NCBI GenBank assembly: GCA_026004795.1
Contig: BPJV01000002.1
Location: 248,001-312,000 of the forward strand
Length of the DNA stretch: 64,000 nucleotides
Source of the DNA: Pirellulaceae bacterium
GTDB lineage: Bacteria; Planctomycetota; Planctomycetia; Pirellulales; Pirellulaceae
Reading direction: 5' to 3'
Each line of letters begins with the position of its first letter. Position 1 is the stretch's first letter. Below are positions 17,677-30,182 of the stretch, piece by piece. The position numbers were made by a program, and so were the translations under genes. Under the pieces are notes generated by a model that was given only the letters and a program-made list of their open reading frames with translations, was not told the DNA's origin and did no database searches.

Positions 17677-18546
17677 CTACAACCGGCAATTGCCAATCTC
17701 GGTCTCCAAGATGGCCGACGCCCCGATCTTCTCCAACTGTTCCATCACATCGATCACATCCTTGCGCGGCACCATCACGCGGACCGAATACCATCCCGAT
17801 TGTTCCAGTCGGCTGACCGTGGGCGAGTTGAATCCCGGAGTAATGGCTTCGGCGGCCGCCAGGTTCTCTTCCGGCACGTTGTATTCGAGCAAGGAGTAAT
17901 CGCGCGCGATCACCACACCCTCCAAGCGCCGCACGATGCGGTCGGCTAACTCCTGATGCCGGGTCTGCCGGGACTGAATGAGCACCGTTTCATACGAGCC
18001 GATATCAGCCAAGACGCGCAGTCGGTTCGCGGCCAACGTACTGCCCGTCTCCACGAGGTCAACGATCGCATCGGCAACCCCGAGGGCGATCATGATTTCT
18101 ACCGATCCGGACAACGACACCAAATGCACCTGAGCACCATTGGTTTCCAGATAGCGCCGCGTGACGTTGGGGAAACTAGTCGCCACACGACAACCGCTCA
18201 ACTGGTCTGGCGATTGAATGGGTGAGTCGATCGGCACGCACAAGCTTAGTCGGCATTTGCCCACGCCCAGCTTCATCCGGGTATCTACCTGGCGGCCGCT
18301 CTCCTCCACCAAATCGCTACCGGTGATCCCCAGGTCGATGGCGCCTTCCGCACAGAGCGTGGGAATGTCATCGGTGCGCAGAAATACGATGTCGATAGGC
18401 AACTGCTTGCACAGGGCAAACAAGGTACGCTCCTGCCGACGAAACTGGAGTCCCGCTTGGTGAAGCAGTTCGGTTGCCAGTTCACTGAGTCGACCTTTGC
18501 TGGGCACACCGATGCGAAGATTGTTTTGCAGAGCCGATGATGTCAT
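17677..18546 (-). CDS. hisG: ATP phosphoribosyltransferase, long form
   Basis: First step of histidine biosynthesis: ATP plus PRPP gives phosphoribosyl-ATP. The protein is 289 aa, the hexameric long form. Seen: RIGVPSKGRL (N-terminus), DIVFLRTDDIPTLCAEGAIDLGITGSDL, the PRPP-binding loop region IVDLVETGSTLAANRLRVL, and the C-terminal regulatory ACT-like domain (about 215-289, GWYSVRVMVPRKDVIDVMEQ) that normally mediates histidine feedback. Start at 18546 chosen over an upstream in-frame start because the conserved start of the family begins about 10 residues in. hisE lies 182 bases upstream on the same strand. Confidence 0.95.
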   Translation of the reverse strand: MTSSALQNNLRIGVPSKGRLSELATELLHQAGLQFRRQERTLFALCKQLPIDIVFLRTDDIPTLCAEGAIDLGITGSDLVEESGRQVDTRMKLGVGKCRLSLCVPIDSPIQSPDQLSGCRVATSFPNVTRRYLETNGAQVHLVSLSGSVEIMIALGVADAIVDLVETGSTLAANRLRVLADIGSYETVLIQSRQTRHQELADRIVRRLEGVVIARDYSLLEYNVPEENLAAAEAITPGFNSPTVSRLEQSGWYSVRVMVPRKDVIDVMEQLEKIGASAILETEIGNCRL

Positions 18547-18728
18547 GACGTTCTTCTTGGATTGTTCAATGATGGAACGGCACCGCAACGAGGCGGTCCT
18601 GCTGGCCCCTGCGGGCCCAAACGGTACCGGCCGGCGCGCCGTTGGCAGCACGATCAGAGGCTGGCAATCATGGTCGCGATGCGTGCCTCGATGTCAATGA
18701 CCAGTGCCGATGCGGCAGGCTGGACGGA

Positions 18729-19076
18729 CTAGCGCTGGGTTCCGCGACGTCGTTTTTCTTCTAGTCCTGAAGTCCCCTCTCGCCGCGCCAGCTCACCCCG
18801 CAGGTCGTCCACCGTGATCCCGTGGGCGCCAAGTAAAACCCACAAATGGTAAAGCAGATCGCAGGCCTCGTAGACCAGATGCTGGCGGTCGACCGGCTGG
18901 GCACCGGCTGCTTCGACCACCTCCGCCGCTTCCTCGGTCACCTTCGCCCCCATCGCCGCGACGCCCCCTTGCACCAGCTTGGTCGTATAAGATCCCGGCG
19001 GCAACTCGCGCACCCGCTGATGGATTTGCGCCATCAGTCGGTCGAGCACATCTTCGTGGTCGTCCCGATCGGTCAT
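18729..19076 (-). CDS. hisE: Phosphoribosyl-ATP pyrophosphatase
   Basis: Second step of histidine biosynthesis, releasing pyrophosphate from phosphoribosyl-ATP. 115 aa, MazG-like fold. Seen: SYTTKLVQGGVAAMGAKVTEEAAEVVEAA with the Mg-binding EExxE cluster, and HLVYEACDLLYHLWVLL (the ExxDLxYH motif). The start at 19076 is preceded by GAGGAGAGG and is favoured over a longer open frame to 19190 that would overlap the divergent miaA promoter. Not fused to HisI. Transcribed toward hisG. Confidence 0.93.
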   Translation of the reverse strand: MTDRDDHEDVLDRLMAQIHQRVRELPPGSYTTKLVQGGVAAMGAKVTEEAAEVVEAAGAQPVDRQHLVYEACDLLYHLWVLLGAHGITVDDLRGELARREGTSGLEEKRRRGTQR

Positions 19077-19188
19077 CAATCCTCTCCTCGTGGCTGAATC
19101 ATCCTCGGCAACGTGCCTCGGTTTTTCTATCTCAAACATGGAAAAGCAACCCTGACGAAGTGTCGACGGCGCGTTACATTCATGCGCC
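19077..19188. promoter_or_regulatory. Divergent hisE/miaA control region
   Basis: The 112 bases between divergently transcribed hisE and miaA must carry both promoters. No pair of canonical -35/-10 boxes stands out, and no attenuator-like run of histidine codons is visible before hisE. Confidence 0.4.
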
Positions 19189-20235
19189 ATGAGCTCGATT
19201 CCACCTCCTTCTCAGCAGCCATCCCGCGAACCGTTCAACGGCAACGGCGGGGAGGCGCTGCGCCCCCACGAGGCACCATGGATCTATCCGCCCCTGCACG
19301 GCTGCCTCTACTTGACCGGCCCTACCGGTAGCGGCAAGACGCCGCTGGCCATGGAGCTGGCCCGCCAGTTGGATGCCGAGATCATATCGTTGGATTCCAT
19401 GGCCATCTACCGCGGAATGGATATCGGCACCGCCAAGCCGACTGCCGAGATGCGAGCGGAGGTGCCGCACCACCTGCTGGACATCGTGGAACCGACGGAC
19501 GAGTTCAGCGTGTCGGCCTACGTGGTCGCCGCTCATCGCGCGGCACACGAAATTCGTCAGCGGGGACGTCGGGTACTCCTCTGCGGCGGCACTCCCCTGT
19601 ATTTGAAAAGTCTGTTGCGGGGGCTGTTTCTCGGTCCACCGGCCGATTGGGAGTTCCGTCATGCCGTGGAAGAAGATATTCAGCGCTATGGTGAAGAAGC
19701 GCTGATGGCCCGACTGGCCCAAGTCGATCCCCTGTTGGCCCACAAGCTCCATCCACATGACCATCGGCGTATCATCCGTGCCTTGGAGGTCGCTCGGGCT
19801 ACCGGACGACCACTGAGCCACTGGCAGCAGCAGTTCGATCAACCCGCCTCACCCACTGCGGCACCGGTCGTAAGGCTGGTCCTGGATCGCCAATGGTTGC
19901 ACGAACGAATCAACACGCGCGTCCAACACATGATCGATGCCGGACTGGTGGAGGAAGTCCGGGGACTGATCGATCGTTATGGCCGCTTAGGACGCACTGC
20001 ATCGCAAGCGGTTGGCTATCGTGAACTAATCGACGCCCTGCAATCTGGCGAGCCGCTGGAGGAAACGATGGAGAGAATTCGCGCCCACACCCGCCAGTTC
20101 GCGCGGCGGCAGGAAATCTGGTTCCGCAGCCTCCACGAATTGCAGCCCGTGGTCGTGGCCCCCGATCGCTCCCCCCGCCAGATCCTCGATGACATCCTGA
20201 ACGTGTTCCGGCACGCAAAGGGACCTACTCATTGA
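19189..20235 (+). CDS. miaA: tRNA dimethylallyltransferase
   Basis: Transfers the dimethylallyl group from DMAPP to A37 of tRNAs reading UNN codons. P-loop GPTGSGKTPLAMELA (about residues 44-58), SLDSMAIYRGMDIGTAKP (nucleotide/tRNA recognition), HHLLDIVEPTDEFSVSAY, GGTPLYLKSLLRGLFLGP and the C-terminal QAVGYRELIDAL all match the family. Two small variations: the P-loop has GPTGSGK rather than the usual GPTASGK, and the usual Q of SxQxY is M. The 30-residue N-terminal lead is longer than usual. Its 3' end overlaps the convergent membrane protein gene by seven bases. Confidence 0.95.
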   Translation: MSSIPPPSQQPSREPFNGNGGEALRPHEAPWIYPPLHGCLYLTGPTGSGKTPLAMELARQLDAEIISLDSMAIYRGMDIGTAKPTAEMRAEVPHHLLDIVEPTDEFSVSAYVVAAHRAAHEIRQRGRRVLLCGGTPLYLKSLLRGLFLGPPADWEFRHAVEEDIQRYGEEALMARLAQVDPLLAHKLHPHDHRRIIRALEVARATGRPLSHWQQQFDQPASPTAAPVVRLVLDRQWLHERINTRVQHMIDAGLVEEVRGLIDRYGRLGRTASQAVGYRELIDALQSGEPLEETMERIRAHTRQFARRQEIWFRSLHELQPVVVAPDRSPRQILDDILNVFRHAKGPTH

Positions 20236-21038
20236 GTGCTACCGCGACACAGGCGAAAACCGTACCACCGCACGATCGCATGCGTGGCCAGAATCCAACT
20301 CGTTTTCAACAACAGATGTGGCAACCAGTGCCATCGCCCATGAGCGCGGATGATCTCGTCGGGCGTGTGCCAAACCAGCCCCCCCAGAGCGACCAGGCAG
20401 CCGACCGCGCCAATCCACTGGCGACGCGGCGCAAACATCAACCAGGCGCAGGATGCCACCAGGCCCACCTCCAACAGCCAACTGCCGGCGTACCACAACG
20501 GCTCCTCCAGGAAACCAACGGACTGCTGCACAAGCACCGCCACAACTGCGGACAGAACCGTCAGCCGCAGCAAGAAGAGGATCGTCATGTTCTCTCGTGG
20601 CGGTGGCGACGATCGTGACAGGACGCCCCACACTGGCCGCAACAGTTCCAAAAAAACCGCCAGTACCAACGTCTCCTCAACAACCATCTGGAAACTGCTG
20701 TGGATTAGGCGAAGAAGGGTCTCAGCGGGTGGACTGGCGATGCGACTCAGCGGAAGAAGGACCACCGCATGAGCTACCACAAAAGCCGTCGCGCCGATGA
20801 AAAAGAACAGGGTGCGCCGCAGCCAGCTCCATGGCGAGAGGGCCCAATAGGTTGCTAGCAGAACACACTGAGCGGAGATTAGGCTCGCAGGCATCGACCG
20901 CAGCATGTGGGTTTGCGGTGCCGCGACGCCGTTGAACAAAACGGGGAGAAGGTAAACTGCCGCCAGCAGCACCAGATGAGCGACCGGCAGTAAAATCCAT
21001 AACGGCCAAGCACTCCTGGCACTCATCTTGAACGGCAT
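20229..21038 (-). CDS. Polytopic membrane protein, unknown function
   Basis: 269 residues with about seven predicted transmembrane helices (LWILLPVAHLVLLAAVYLLP; LFFFIGATAFVVAHAVVLLP; LRLTVLSAVVAVLVQQSV; WIGAVGCLVALGGLVW). I do not recognise a family motif. The gene is convergent with miaA and overlaps it by seven bases. An in-frame ATG at 21026 is an alternative start. Confidence 0.65.
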   Translation of the reverse strand: MPFKMSARSAWPLWILLPVAHLVLLAAVYLLPVLFNGVAAPQTHMLRSMPASLISAQCVLLATYWALSPWSWLRRTLFFFIGATAFVVAHAVVLLPLSRIASPPAETLLRLIHSSFQMVVEETLVLAVFLELLRPVWGVLSRSSPPPRENMTILFLLRLTVLSAVVAVLVQQSVGFLEEPLWYAGSWLLEVGLVASCAWLMFAPRRQWIGAVGCLVALGGLVWHTPDEIIRAHGRWHWLPHLLLKTSWILATHAIVRWYGFRLCRGSTQ

Positions 21039-21407
21039 CCCTAGTCAAAAGTCAACGGACTTCGGAATTGGGTAGACGATCAACCGTCATGAACGCCATA
21101 CAATTCGCCAGACCTGCATCTTCCGCGGGAGCATCGTCCGCTGACCCCACATTACCCCCACCCCGCACGTCCCGTTCATGTTGCGATCGTGACATTTCCG
21201 GTATTGTATATGTTATCAGATAGATTCGCCTCTAGTACTCTTCAGTCGCTGCCGAATCGCATTCACGCAACGCAAGCCTTTACCCCGTAGGAGCAGCATC
21301 AGGACTGCCCCCGTGCATCGCGCATCCAGTTACACCATTGAAAATACCGTCCTAGCTGGGAATACTTCGACCGCACCCGAAGGATGGGCATTTGGACGGC
21401 ATCACGC
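21039..21407. other. Intergenic region
   Basis: About 370 bases between two minus-strand genes. It contains a short AT-rich patch (about 21201-21220, gtattgtatatgttatcaga) in otherwise GC-rich sequence, which could be promoter DNA, but no gene-like frame or recognisable RNA structure. Confidence 0.35.
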
Positions 21408-22226
21408 CTAGGCATGGCATGCGGCGGTGAAATGGTGCAGTAGGCGGTTGATGGGAGAGGGGGTTTCCAGTGGCGACAGGTGACCGGCGCGGTCGATGAT
21501 CTCGCAACTTGCCCGGGGGAGTCGCGCTGCCCAGATCCGGGTGCGGTCCGGCGGCGCGAGCGGATCGTCGCTGCCGGTCCACACCAGCGTCGGGCAGTCG
21601 ATCTCGCTCAACTGGGCGGTGAATGAACGACGTTCCGCCATGGCTCGTTGCGCCGCCGCGATCGTGGCCGGAGGAACCACGTGCATCATCGCCCGCACCA
21701 GTTCGACCACTTGTGGCTGGTTGGCCATCGTGTGGGGGCTAAGCAACTTGGACAGCATCGGTTCGACCACTGCGGCCGTCCCCTGTTCCTTGACCACCGT
21801 CTCCATCTCTAGTCGTGCGGCTCTCGCTTCCGACGTATCCTCATCAGGCTTTGTGCTGGCCAACCCCAAACCGCATAACCGATCCCGGTATTTCGACCAG
21901 TACTCGAAGGCAACGTAGCCTCCCATGGAAAGGCCACAGAGGACGATACGCCGATCCCGAGCGAAATGCTGCCGTACCAGCTCGCAGTCATCGGCCAGGT
22001 CGGCTAGCGAAAACGTCTCGGGACCTAGCGTCGTTCGCCCAAACCCTCGCATTTCCGGAGCCAAAACTTGGAAGTCAGCAGCGAGACTCTCGATCTGCGG
22101 CAACCACAGGCGATGGTCGAGAGGGAAGCCGTGCACCAGCATCAGTGGCGGACCACTGCCCGCGACGATGACGGAAATCTCGTTCCCTTGGCGTCCGAAC
22201 ACGGAAATTCGATGTGGTGCCGTCAC
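21408..22226 (-). CDS. Alpha/beta hydrolase
   Basis: Soluble alpha/beta hydrolase-fold enzyme (272 aa); the substrate is unknown. The oxyanion motif LVHGFPLDHRLW, the nucleophile elbow GLSMGGYVAF (Ser), CPTLVWTGSDDPLAP (acid Asp) and GHLSPLE (catalytic His) are all in place, so it should be active. The start is a GTG whose bases overlap the TGA of the DUF2752 gene (GTGA overlap), with GGGGAG eight bases upstream; an in-frame start further upstream (22295) would lie inside the neighbour. Translational coupling with the DUF2752 gene is likely. Confidence 0.85.
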   Translation of the reverse strand: MTAPHRISVFGRQGNEISVIVAGSGPPLMLVHGFPLDHRLWLPQIESLAADFQVLAPEMRGFGRTTLGPETFSLADLADDCELVRQHFARDRRIVLCGLSMGGYVAFEYWSKYRDRLCGLGLASTKPDEDTSEARAARLEMETVVKEQGTAAVVEPMLSKLLSPHTMANQPQVVELVRAMMHVVPPATIAAAQRAMAERRSFTAQLSEIDCPTLVWTGSDDPLAPPDRTRIWAARLPRASCEIIDRAGHLSPLETPSPINRLLHHFTAACHA

Positions 22227-22759
22227 GTGTTCATCTCCCCGGTGATCGCCAATGACGAGATAGCCAAACAAGCAGAGAGCAGTCGCCACCCCCAACGGAC
22301 GAGCATCATACTGACCAACACCAGCAGCAACCAGATGTTCCAGCTGATCACCCGTTCCATCTTGCTACGCGCGTGCCCCGACAATCGCCAGGCGGCCAGC
22401 GGGACCTGAAGCAGGGTGTAGGCGAATAGAAGTGGCCCGATGGCATGGGCTTGGAACGCGTCGAACCAGCGGCCGTGGGCTAGATGGATGAAACTACGCG
22501 TCAGCCCGCAAGCTGGGCAGTCGATGCCGAAAAGAAGGTAGGTCCCGCACGCATTCGGCAGGTCAATTCCGCCGGGAAGTAGGACGCGACGGCCTCCCGG
22601 CGTTTCTAGAAGCAGGGCAGCCACGAGAATGGCCACGGCTCCCGCCAGCCATACCCACGCACTGCCGCGTGACGGCGGAGCGGCGGGAAGCCGCGCAGCA
22701 CCTGGCTCCCGCTCCGCGGTTCCTCCCGGTTCCTGAGTCGTTTTGGGGTCGCCCTTCAC
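22223..22759 (-). CDS. DUF2752 membrane protein
   Basis: 178 aa. The DUF2752 hallmark GIDCPACGLTRSFIHLAHGRW is present at about residues 87-107, framed by hydrophobic helices (VWLAGAVAILVAALLLE; LFAYTLLQVPLAAWRLSG; IWLLLVLVSMMLV). The first 30 residues are hydrophilic and Pro/Glu-rich. The family's function is unknown. Downstream, the hydrolase gene begins inside its stop codon. Confidence 0.85.
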   Translation of the reverse strand: MKGDPKTTQEPGGTAEREPGAARLPAAPPSRGSAWVWLAGAVAILVAALLLETPGGRRVLLPGGIDLPNACGTYLLFGIDCPACGLTRSFIHLAHGRWFDAFQAHAIGPLLFAYTLLQVPLAAWRLSGHARSKMERVISWNIWLLLVLVSMMLVRWGWRLLSACLAISSLAITGEMNT

Positions 22760-22837
22760 TTGCGGCTCTCCGCTGATCTGCCCCGAAGTTGTTTCCGTCC
22801 GTCGGTGCTTACCGCGGCGGACGCCACAGGGGGAAGT

Positions 22838-24151
22838 TTACCAAGAGCGAAAGACATCGCGAGCCGCGTCGACCGTTTGATCGATCAACTCTTCGGTATG
22901 CGCGGCGGAGATGAACAAGGCCTCGAATTGGCTGCACGGCATATAAACACCGCGGTCGATCATTTTCCAAAAGTACTTCGCGAAGGCCTGTCGATCACAC
23001 TGGGAGGCATCGTCCCACGCCCGGATGGGCCCCGCATGAAAGAAGAGGGTAAGCATGCTGCCGACGCGCTGGACGCAGTGCTCGATTCCGGCAGACGCAG
23101 CCGCTTGGGCCAGCCCGTTTTCCAAACGTTGCCCGAGCCTCTCCAGACGCTCGTAGGGCGGTTCGTCACGCAAGAGTTCCAAGGTGGCAATGCCCGCGGC
23201 TGTCGCCAACGGATTGCCACTGAGCGTCCCCGCCTGGAACACCTTTCCGGCGGGCAGCACCTGATCCATCAAATCGCGCCGCCCCCCGTAGGCGCCGACC
23301 GGCAATCCGCCCCCGACGATCTTGCCGAGCGTCGTCAGATCCGGTTGAATGCCGAACCTCGCTTGAGCACCTCCATAGGCGACGCGAAAGCCTGTCATCA
23401 CTTCGTCAAAGATCAACACCGCCCCGTACTGAGTGCACAACGCTCTCAGGCGTTCCAAAAAACCCGCGACCGGCGGCACGCAGCCCATGTTGCCCACCAC
23501 CGGCTCGAGAATGACGCCGGCAATCTTATCACCCTCAGCGGAAAACAGTTGATCCACTGCCGTGATATCGTTGTACGGCAACACGCGCGTATCGCGGCTC
23601 GTCCCCTCGGTCACTCCCGGAGAGTCCGGTGTTCCCAGGTTGGCCGCGGAACTTCCCGCAGCGACGAGAAGCGAGTCGACGTGACCATGATAGTTCCCGG
23701 CGAACTTTACGATTACATCGCGCCCGGTTGCTCCGCGAGCAAGCCGGATGGCGCTCATCGTCGCTTCGGTACCGCTGTTGACCAAGCGCAACTTTTCGAT
23801 GCTCGGTACCGCCTCCACGATCAACTCGGCCAGACGCGTCTCGGCCGTGGTCGGGGCGCCGAAGCTGGTACCTCGTCGTGCCGCCGCCTCGATCGCCTCG
23901 ATGACTCGCCGGTGCGCGTGTCCGAGGATCATTGGCCCCCAGGATCCGATATAGTCGAGAAACCGATTGCCATCGAGGTCATACAACCAGGGACCTTCCG
24001 CGCGGTCGATAAACAGCGGTGTTCCGCCAACAGCTCCGAAGGCGCGCGCCGGACTGTTGACTCCGCCGGGCATGAACTGTTGGGCTTTGTCGAACGCCGC
24101 CCGAGAACGCTCCATGGAGATTTGTACGTCAACCATCATCTCTGCCTGCAT
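22838..24151 (-). CDS. hemL: Glutamate-1-semialdehyde 2,1-aminomutase
   Basis: PLP enzyme that makes 5-aminolevulinate from glutamate-1-semialdehyde in the C5 haem pathway. 437 aa. Seen: FMPGGVNSPARAFG (N-terminus), GSWGPMILGHAH, LRLVNSGTEATMSAIRLARG, KFAGNYHGHVDSLLV, LIFDEVMTGFRVAYGG, TTLGKIVGGGLPVGAYGG (with the PLP-binding lysine) and GTLSGNPLATAAG. All catalytic regions are intact. It is 96 bases downstream of the DEAD-box helicase gene on the same strand. Confidence 0.96.
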   Translation of the reverse strand: MQAEMMVDVQISMERSRAAFDKAQQFMPGGVNSPARAFGAVGGTPLFIDRAEGPWLYDLDGNRFLDYIGSWGPMILGHAHRRVIEAIEAAARRGTSFGAPTTAETRLAELIVEAVPSIEKLRLVNSGTEATMSAIRLARGATGRDVIVKFAGNYHGHVDSLLVAAGSSAANLGTPDSPGVTEGTSRDTRVLPYNDITAVDQLFSAEGDKIAGVILEPVVGNMGCVPPVAGFLERLRALCTQYGAVLIFDEVMTGFRVAYGGAQARFGIQPDLTTLGKIVGGGLPVGAYGGRRDLMDQVLPAGKVFQAGTLSGNPLATAAGIATLELLRDEPPYERLERLGQRLENGLAQAAASAGIEHCVQRVGSMLTLFFHAGPIRAWDDASQCDRQAFAKYFWKMIDRGVYMPCSQFEALFISAAHTEELIDQTVDAARDVFRSW

Positions 24152-24247
24152 GCGGGATTTCGAACTGCACCCCGACCGCGCCCTGCGCGGCGGAGGGTTC
24201 AGTAGATCGGACAGGGATCAGATGTCAAGTTGGGAGTAGGTGCCACA

Positions 24248-25735
24248 CTAAAGACGTCGCTTCAGTTTTCGCTTCATGGGGAACAGGCGCCGTTTTTTCG
24301 GCGGCCTGGTCAGGCTGTCGGCCGCCGCGGCGGTGAGGGCTTCCGCGGAGGCTCCCTCCCTCGTCGGCTCGCCGGTCGGTGCCGAGGCAGGGCGAGCGGC
24401 TGCAGCTTCCTCCAACTCCGGCAGCGAATCTCGCTCGAGCAAGCGATTGATGTTCTGCTCGATCGCCGTCAATTGATCCCCTTCGTCAGGCGTCACGAAG
24501 GTGAAGGCAATGCCCTCACGCCCCATTCGCCCGGTACGGCCCACGCGATGAACATAGTCATCGCAATCCAGCGGAATATCGTAGTTGATGATGTGCGAGA
24601 CGGTGGAGACGTCGATTCCTCGCCCCACCACGTCCGTAGCGACGAGCAGATCCAGCTCACCGGCCCGAAGAGCCGAAAATACACGGTCACGATCCCGCTG
24701 GTTCATATCCCCATGGATGCATGCCACGCGCATGGATTTCAGTTCTTCAACCTGGGGCAAATCCTTCTGCAACTTCAGAAACAGACGGTCCGTCCCCCGC
24801 TTCGTACGGCAGAAAACGATCGCCTGCGTCGGCCGCTCCCGACGGAGTAAACTGACGAGCGTTGCGTACTTCTGCTCTTGGCGAACCGTAAAATAGCGCT
24901 GCTCAATCGTGTCCACCGATACTTGCTTCTGCGAGCAATTGATGTGGACTGGATCTCGTAAGTAACGCTGCGTCAACCGCTGGATGGACGGCGGCAGAGT
25001 GGCCGACAACAGAAGGGTTTGTCGGTCGCGCGGACAGGATCTCAAGATCTTCTCGATCGCAGGACGGAACCCGATGTCAAGCATCCGGTCCGCTTCATCC
25101 AGCACGACACACCACAAGTCCTCCGTCCTAAAGGTCCGACGGCTGATGTGGTCTTGAATCCGCCCCGGCGTGCCGACGACGATCTGGACACCTTTCTTCA
25201 GTTTGTCGATCTGTCGCCGCATGTGCTTGCCGCCGGCCAATACGACACAGTAGGTCGGGCACCCGTAGGCCAAGCGCTCGATCTCCTGATAGACCTGTTC
25301 GGCCAGTTCTCGTGTCGGCACGATGATCAGCGCCTGAGGGTTGCGACATTCGGTGATCGGATCCAGCATTTCCAGAATCGGAATGGCGAAAGCCGCCGTT
25401 TTTCCAGTGCCGGTCCGCGCCTGGCCGATGATGTCATGGCCTTCCAGAGCGGCGGGAATCACCCGCTGCTGAATCGGAGACGGCGTCTGGTAGCCAGCAC
25501 GCTTTAGCGCTCGAAGCATGATCTTCGAGAGCCCCATCTTTTCGAACGATTCTACCGGCAGGCCTGATGCGTTTGATTCTTCATCCACGCTCTCTTCCCG
25601 CAGCGGCCTATCGTGGGACCTCAAACCCGCCTGCGGTTGCTTGGCAGTCAAAGAACGTGCGGTCGATCGGTCAAATTCCATCGGCAGGTCGATTTGGCAA
25701 TCCAACTCGGGGTTCATCGTTTCTAACATTTGCAT
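24248..25735 (-). CDS. DEAD-box ATP-dependent RNA helicase
   Basis: RNA helicase of the RhlE/DeaD/CshA class (495 aa). Motifs in order: Q motif (GYQTPSPIQQ), ARTGTGKT (motif I), PTRELAEQ (Ia), GTPGR (Ib), VLDEADRML (II, DEAD), LLSATLP (III, SAT), IVFCRTKRGTDRLF (IV), DVVGRGID (V) and HRVGRTGR (VI). The C-terminal tail is Ala/Glu-rich and ends in basic residues (RPPKKRRLFPMKRKLKRRL), typical of RNA-tethering tails. The start is uncertain: ATGs at 25735, 25729 and 25717 all fall before the conserved domain. Cold or stress regulation is common in the family; nothing decisive is visible upstream. Confidence 0.92.
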   Translation of the reverse strand: MQMLETMNPELDCQIDLPMEFDRSTARSLTAKQPQAGLRSHDRPLREESVDEESNASGLPVESFEKMGLSKIMLRALKRAGYQTPSPIQQRVIPAALEGHDIIGQARTGTGKTAAFAIPILEMLDPITECRNPQALIIVPTRELAEQVYQEIERLAYGCPTYCVVLAGGKHMRRQIDKLKKGVQIVVGTPGRIQDHISRRTFRTEDLWCVVLDEADRMLDIGFRPAIEKILRSCPRDRQTLLLSATLPPSIQRLTQRYLRDPVHINCSQKQVSVDTIEQRYFTVRQEQKYATLVSLLRRERPTQAIVFCRTKRGTDRLFLKLQKDLPQVEELKSMRVACIHGDMNQRDRDRVFSALRAGELDLLVATDVVGRGIDVSTVSHIINYDIPLDCDDYVHRVGRTGRMGREGIAFTFVTPDEGDQLTAIEQNINRLLERDSLPELEEAAAARPASAPTGEPTREGASAEALTAAAADSLTRPPKKRRLFPMKRKLKRRL

Positions 25736-26512
25736 CTTTCGAAAAAATACCTTCAAGCCATTCGCCCCCCGTGTGGCCAATCGTGCCCCGACGGCACAAC
25801 GATTTTGGCAGGCGATTGAAGCGGCGAACACGCACCGCTGCGGTTAGGAGTTCACTCACAATGCGAACAGGACAAGGCCAGCCAGGACGGGGATTGCTGA
25901 CAAGGAAGGCGTGGGATTGGAGCATTGACGCGTCGCTGTTGATTCGGGAAACGCTGCATCACAGCGACAACGCGGTTCCCCCAGGCATGACGCTAGAGTG
26001 CACACCATGTCGGTGGTCGACTGATCCATCCCGTTTCCATTTTTTCGTATCGCACGCCTCCGGAGTTTGCATCCTCTAGATACTCCCGAGGCTCGCCACT
26101 TCCATGACGTTGTGCTAAGTATACCATGCACTTGCCCGCTTTGCCTAGGTCACTAAGTATTTCGCTGGTGCGCGGGTGGCGGACCGGTACCTTCTCGGCG
26201 CGGTTGGTGGGCGACAAGGTGTCTCAAGGGCCACCGCAACCCACTTGCACCTCATCCAAGCCATTCCATCGTAACAACCTACAGTAGGGCATAGGAAGTT
26301 CGGGTAAAATAGGCGATTGACATGGAGGAGCCGTTTTCCTCTTTCTTGATGTTGGGAATGGTAAGCGGGGTCCGGGATGCCGATTTCTAGTGGAGGGCCG
26401 CTCCACTTCGGCTCCTCGAGCGTAGGTAGGCGAGGTTGCGGGAGGGAGCGATTGGGCTAGAGTGGATGGTGATCGAGAAAACGCTGGGCTGAATCAGTAC
26501 TGAGCAAGAGAT
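25736..26512. other. Large intergenic region, divergent genes
   Basis: About 780 bases between the DEAD-box helicase (minus) and the FAAL fusion (plus). Short open frames lack any motif. A TTGACA at 26317-26322 has no good -10 partner at 17 bases. Long 5' leaders are usual for DEAD-box helicase mRNAs, so part of this may be a helicase leader (inference). Confidence 0.35.
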
Positions 26513-29972
<3,460 letters not shown>

Positions 29973-30073
29973 GCTGGTTCTATCTCCGTCTTTACCATGA
30001 TAGAATAGTAGTTCGTCGTCACGCTTCCTGTTGAACGGGATCGATGCCTTGTTGACAGGTTCCTTCGGCCCCC

Positions 30074-30112
30074 CTGCCACGGAGGCAGGTCGCAGCACGA
30101 GAGACTCTCGTC
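30074..30112. other. Two short inverted repeats in intergenic space
   Basis: CCTGCC-ACGGA-GGCAGG (30074-30090) is a perfect 6-bp stem with a five-base loop; ACGAGAG-A-CTCTCGT (30098-30112) is a palindrome with one central base. They lie between the FAAL fusion and the oxidoreductase gene. No T tract follows, so a factor-independent terminator is not supported; the palindrome could be an operator. Confidence 0.25.
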
Positions 30113-30182
30113 GGCCTATCGACGACTATCCCCACCGTGAATCCCTACCCTTCCTCCGTTACCATCCTTGAAAGTAGAGCAC

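Noticed and set aside
25856-26217. Small minus-strand frames upstream of the DEAD-box helicase
   Set aside because: No conserved motif or good ribosome site; the region is better described as intergenic.
30074-30112. Rho-independent terminator after the FAAL fusion
   Set aside because: The hairpin is not followed by a run of T on the plus strand.
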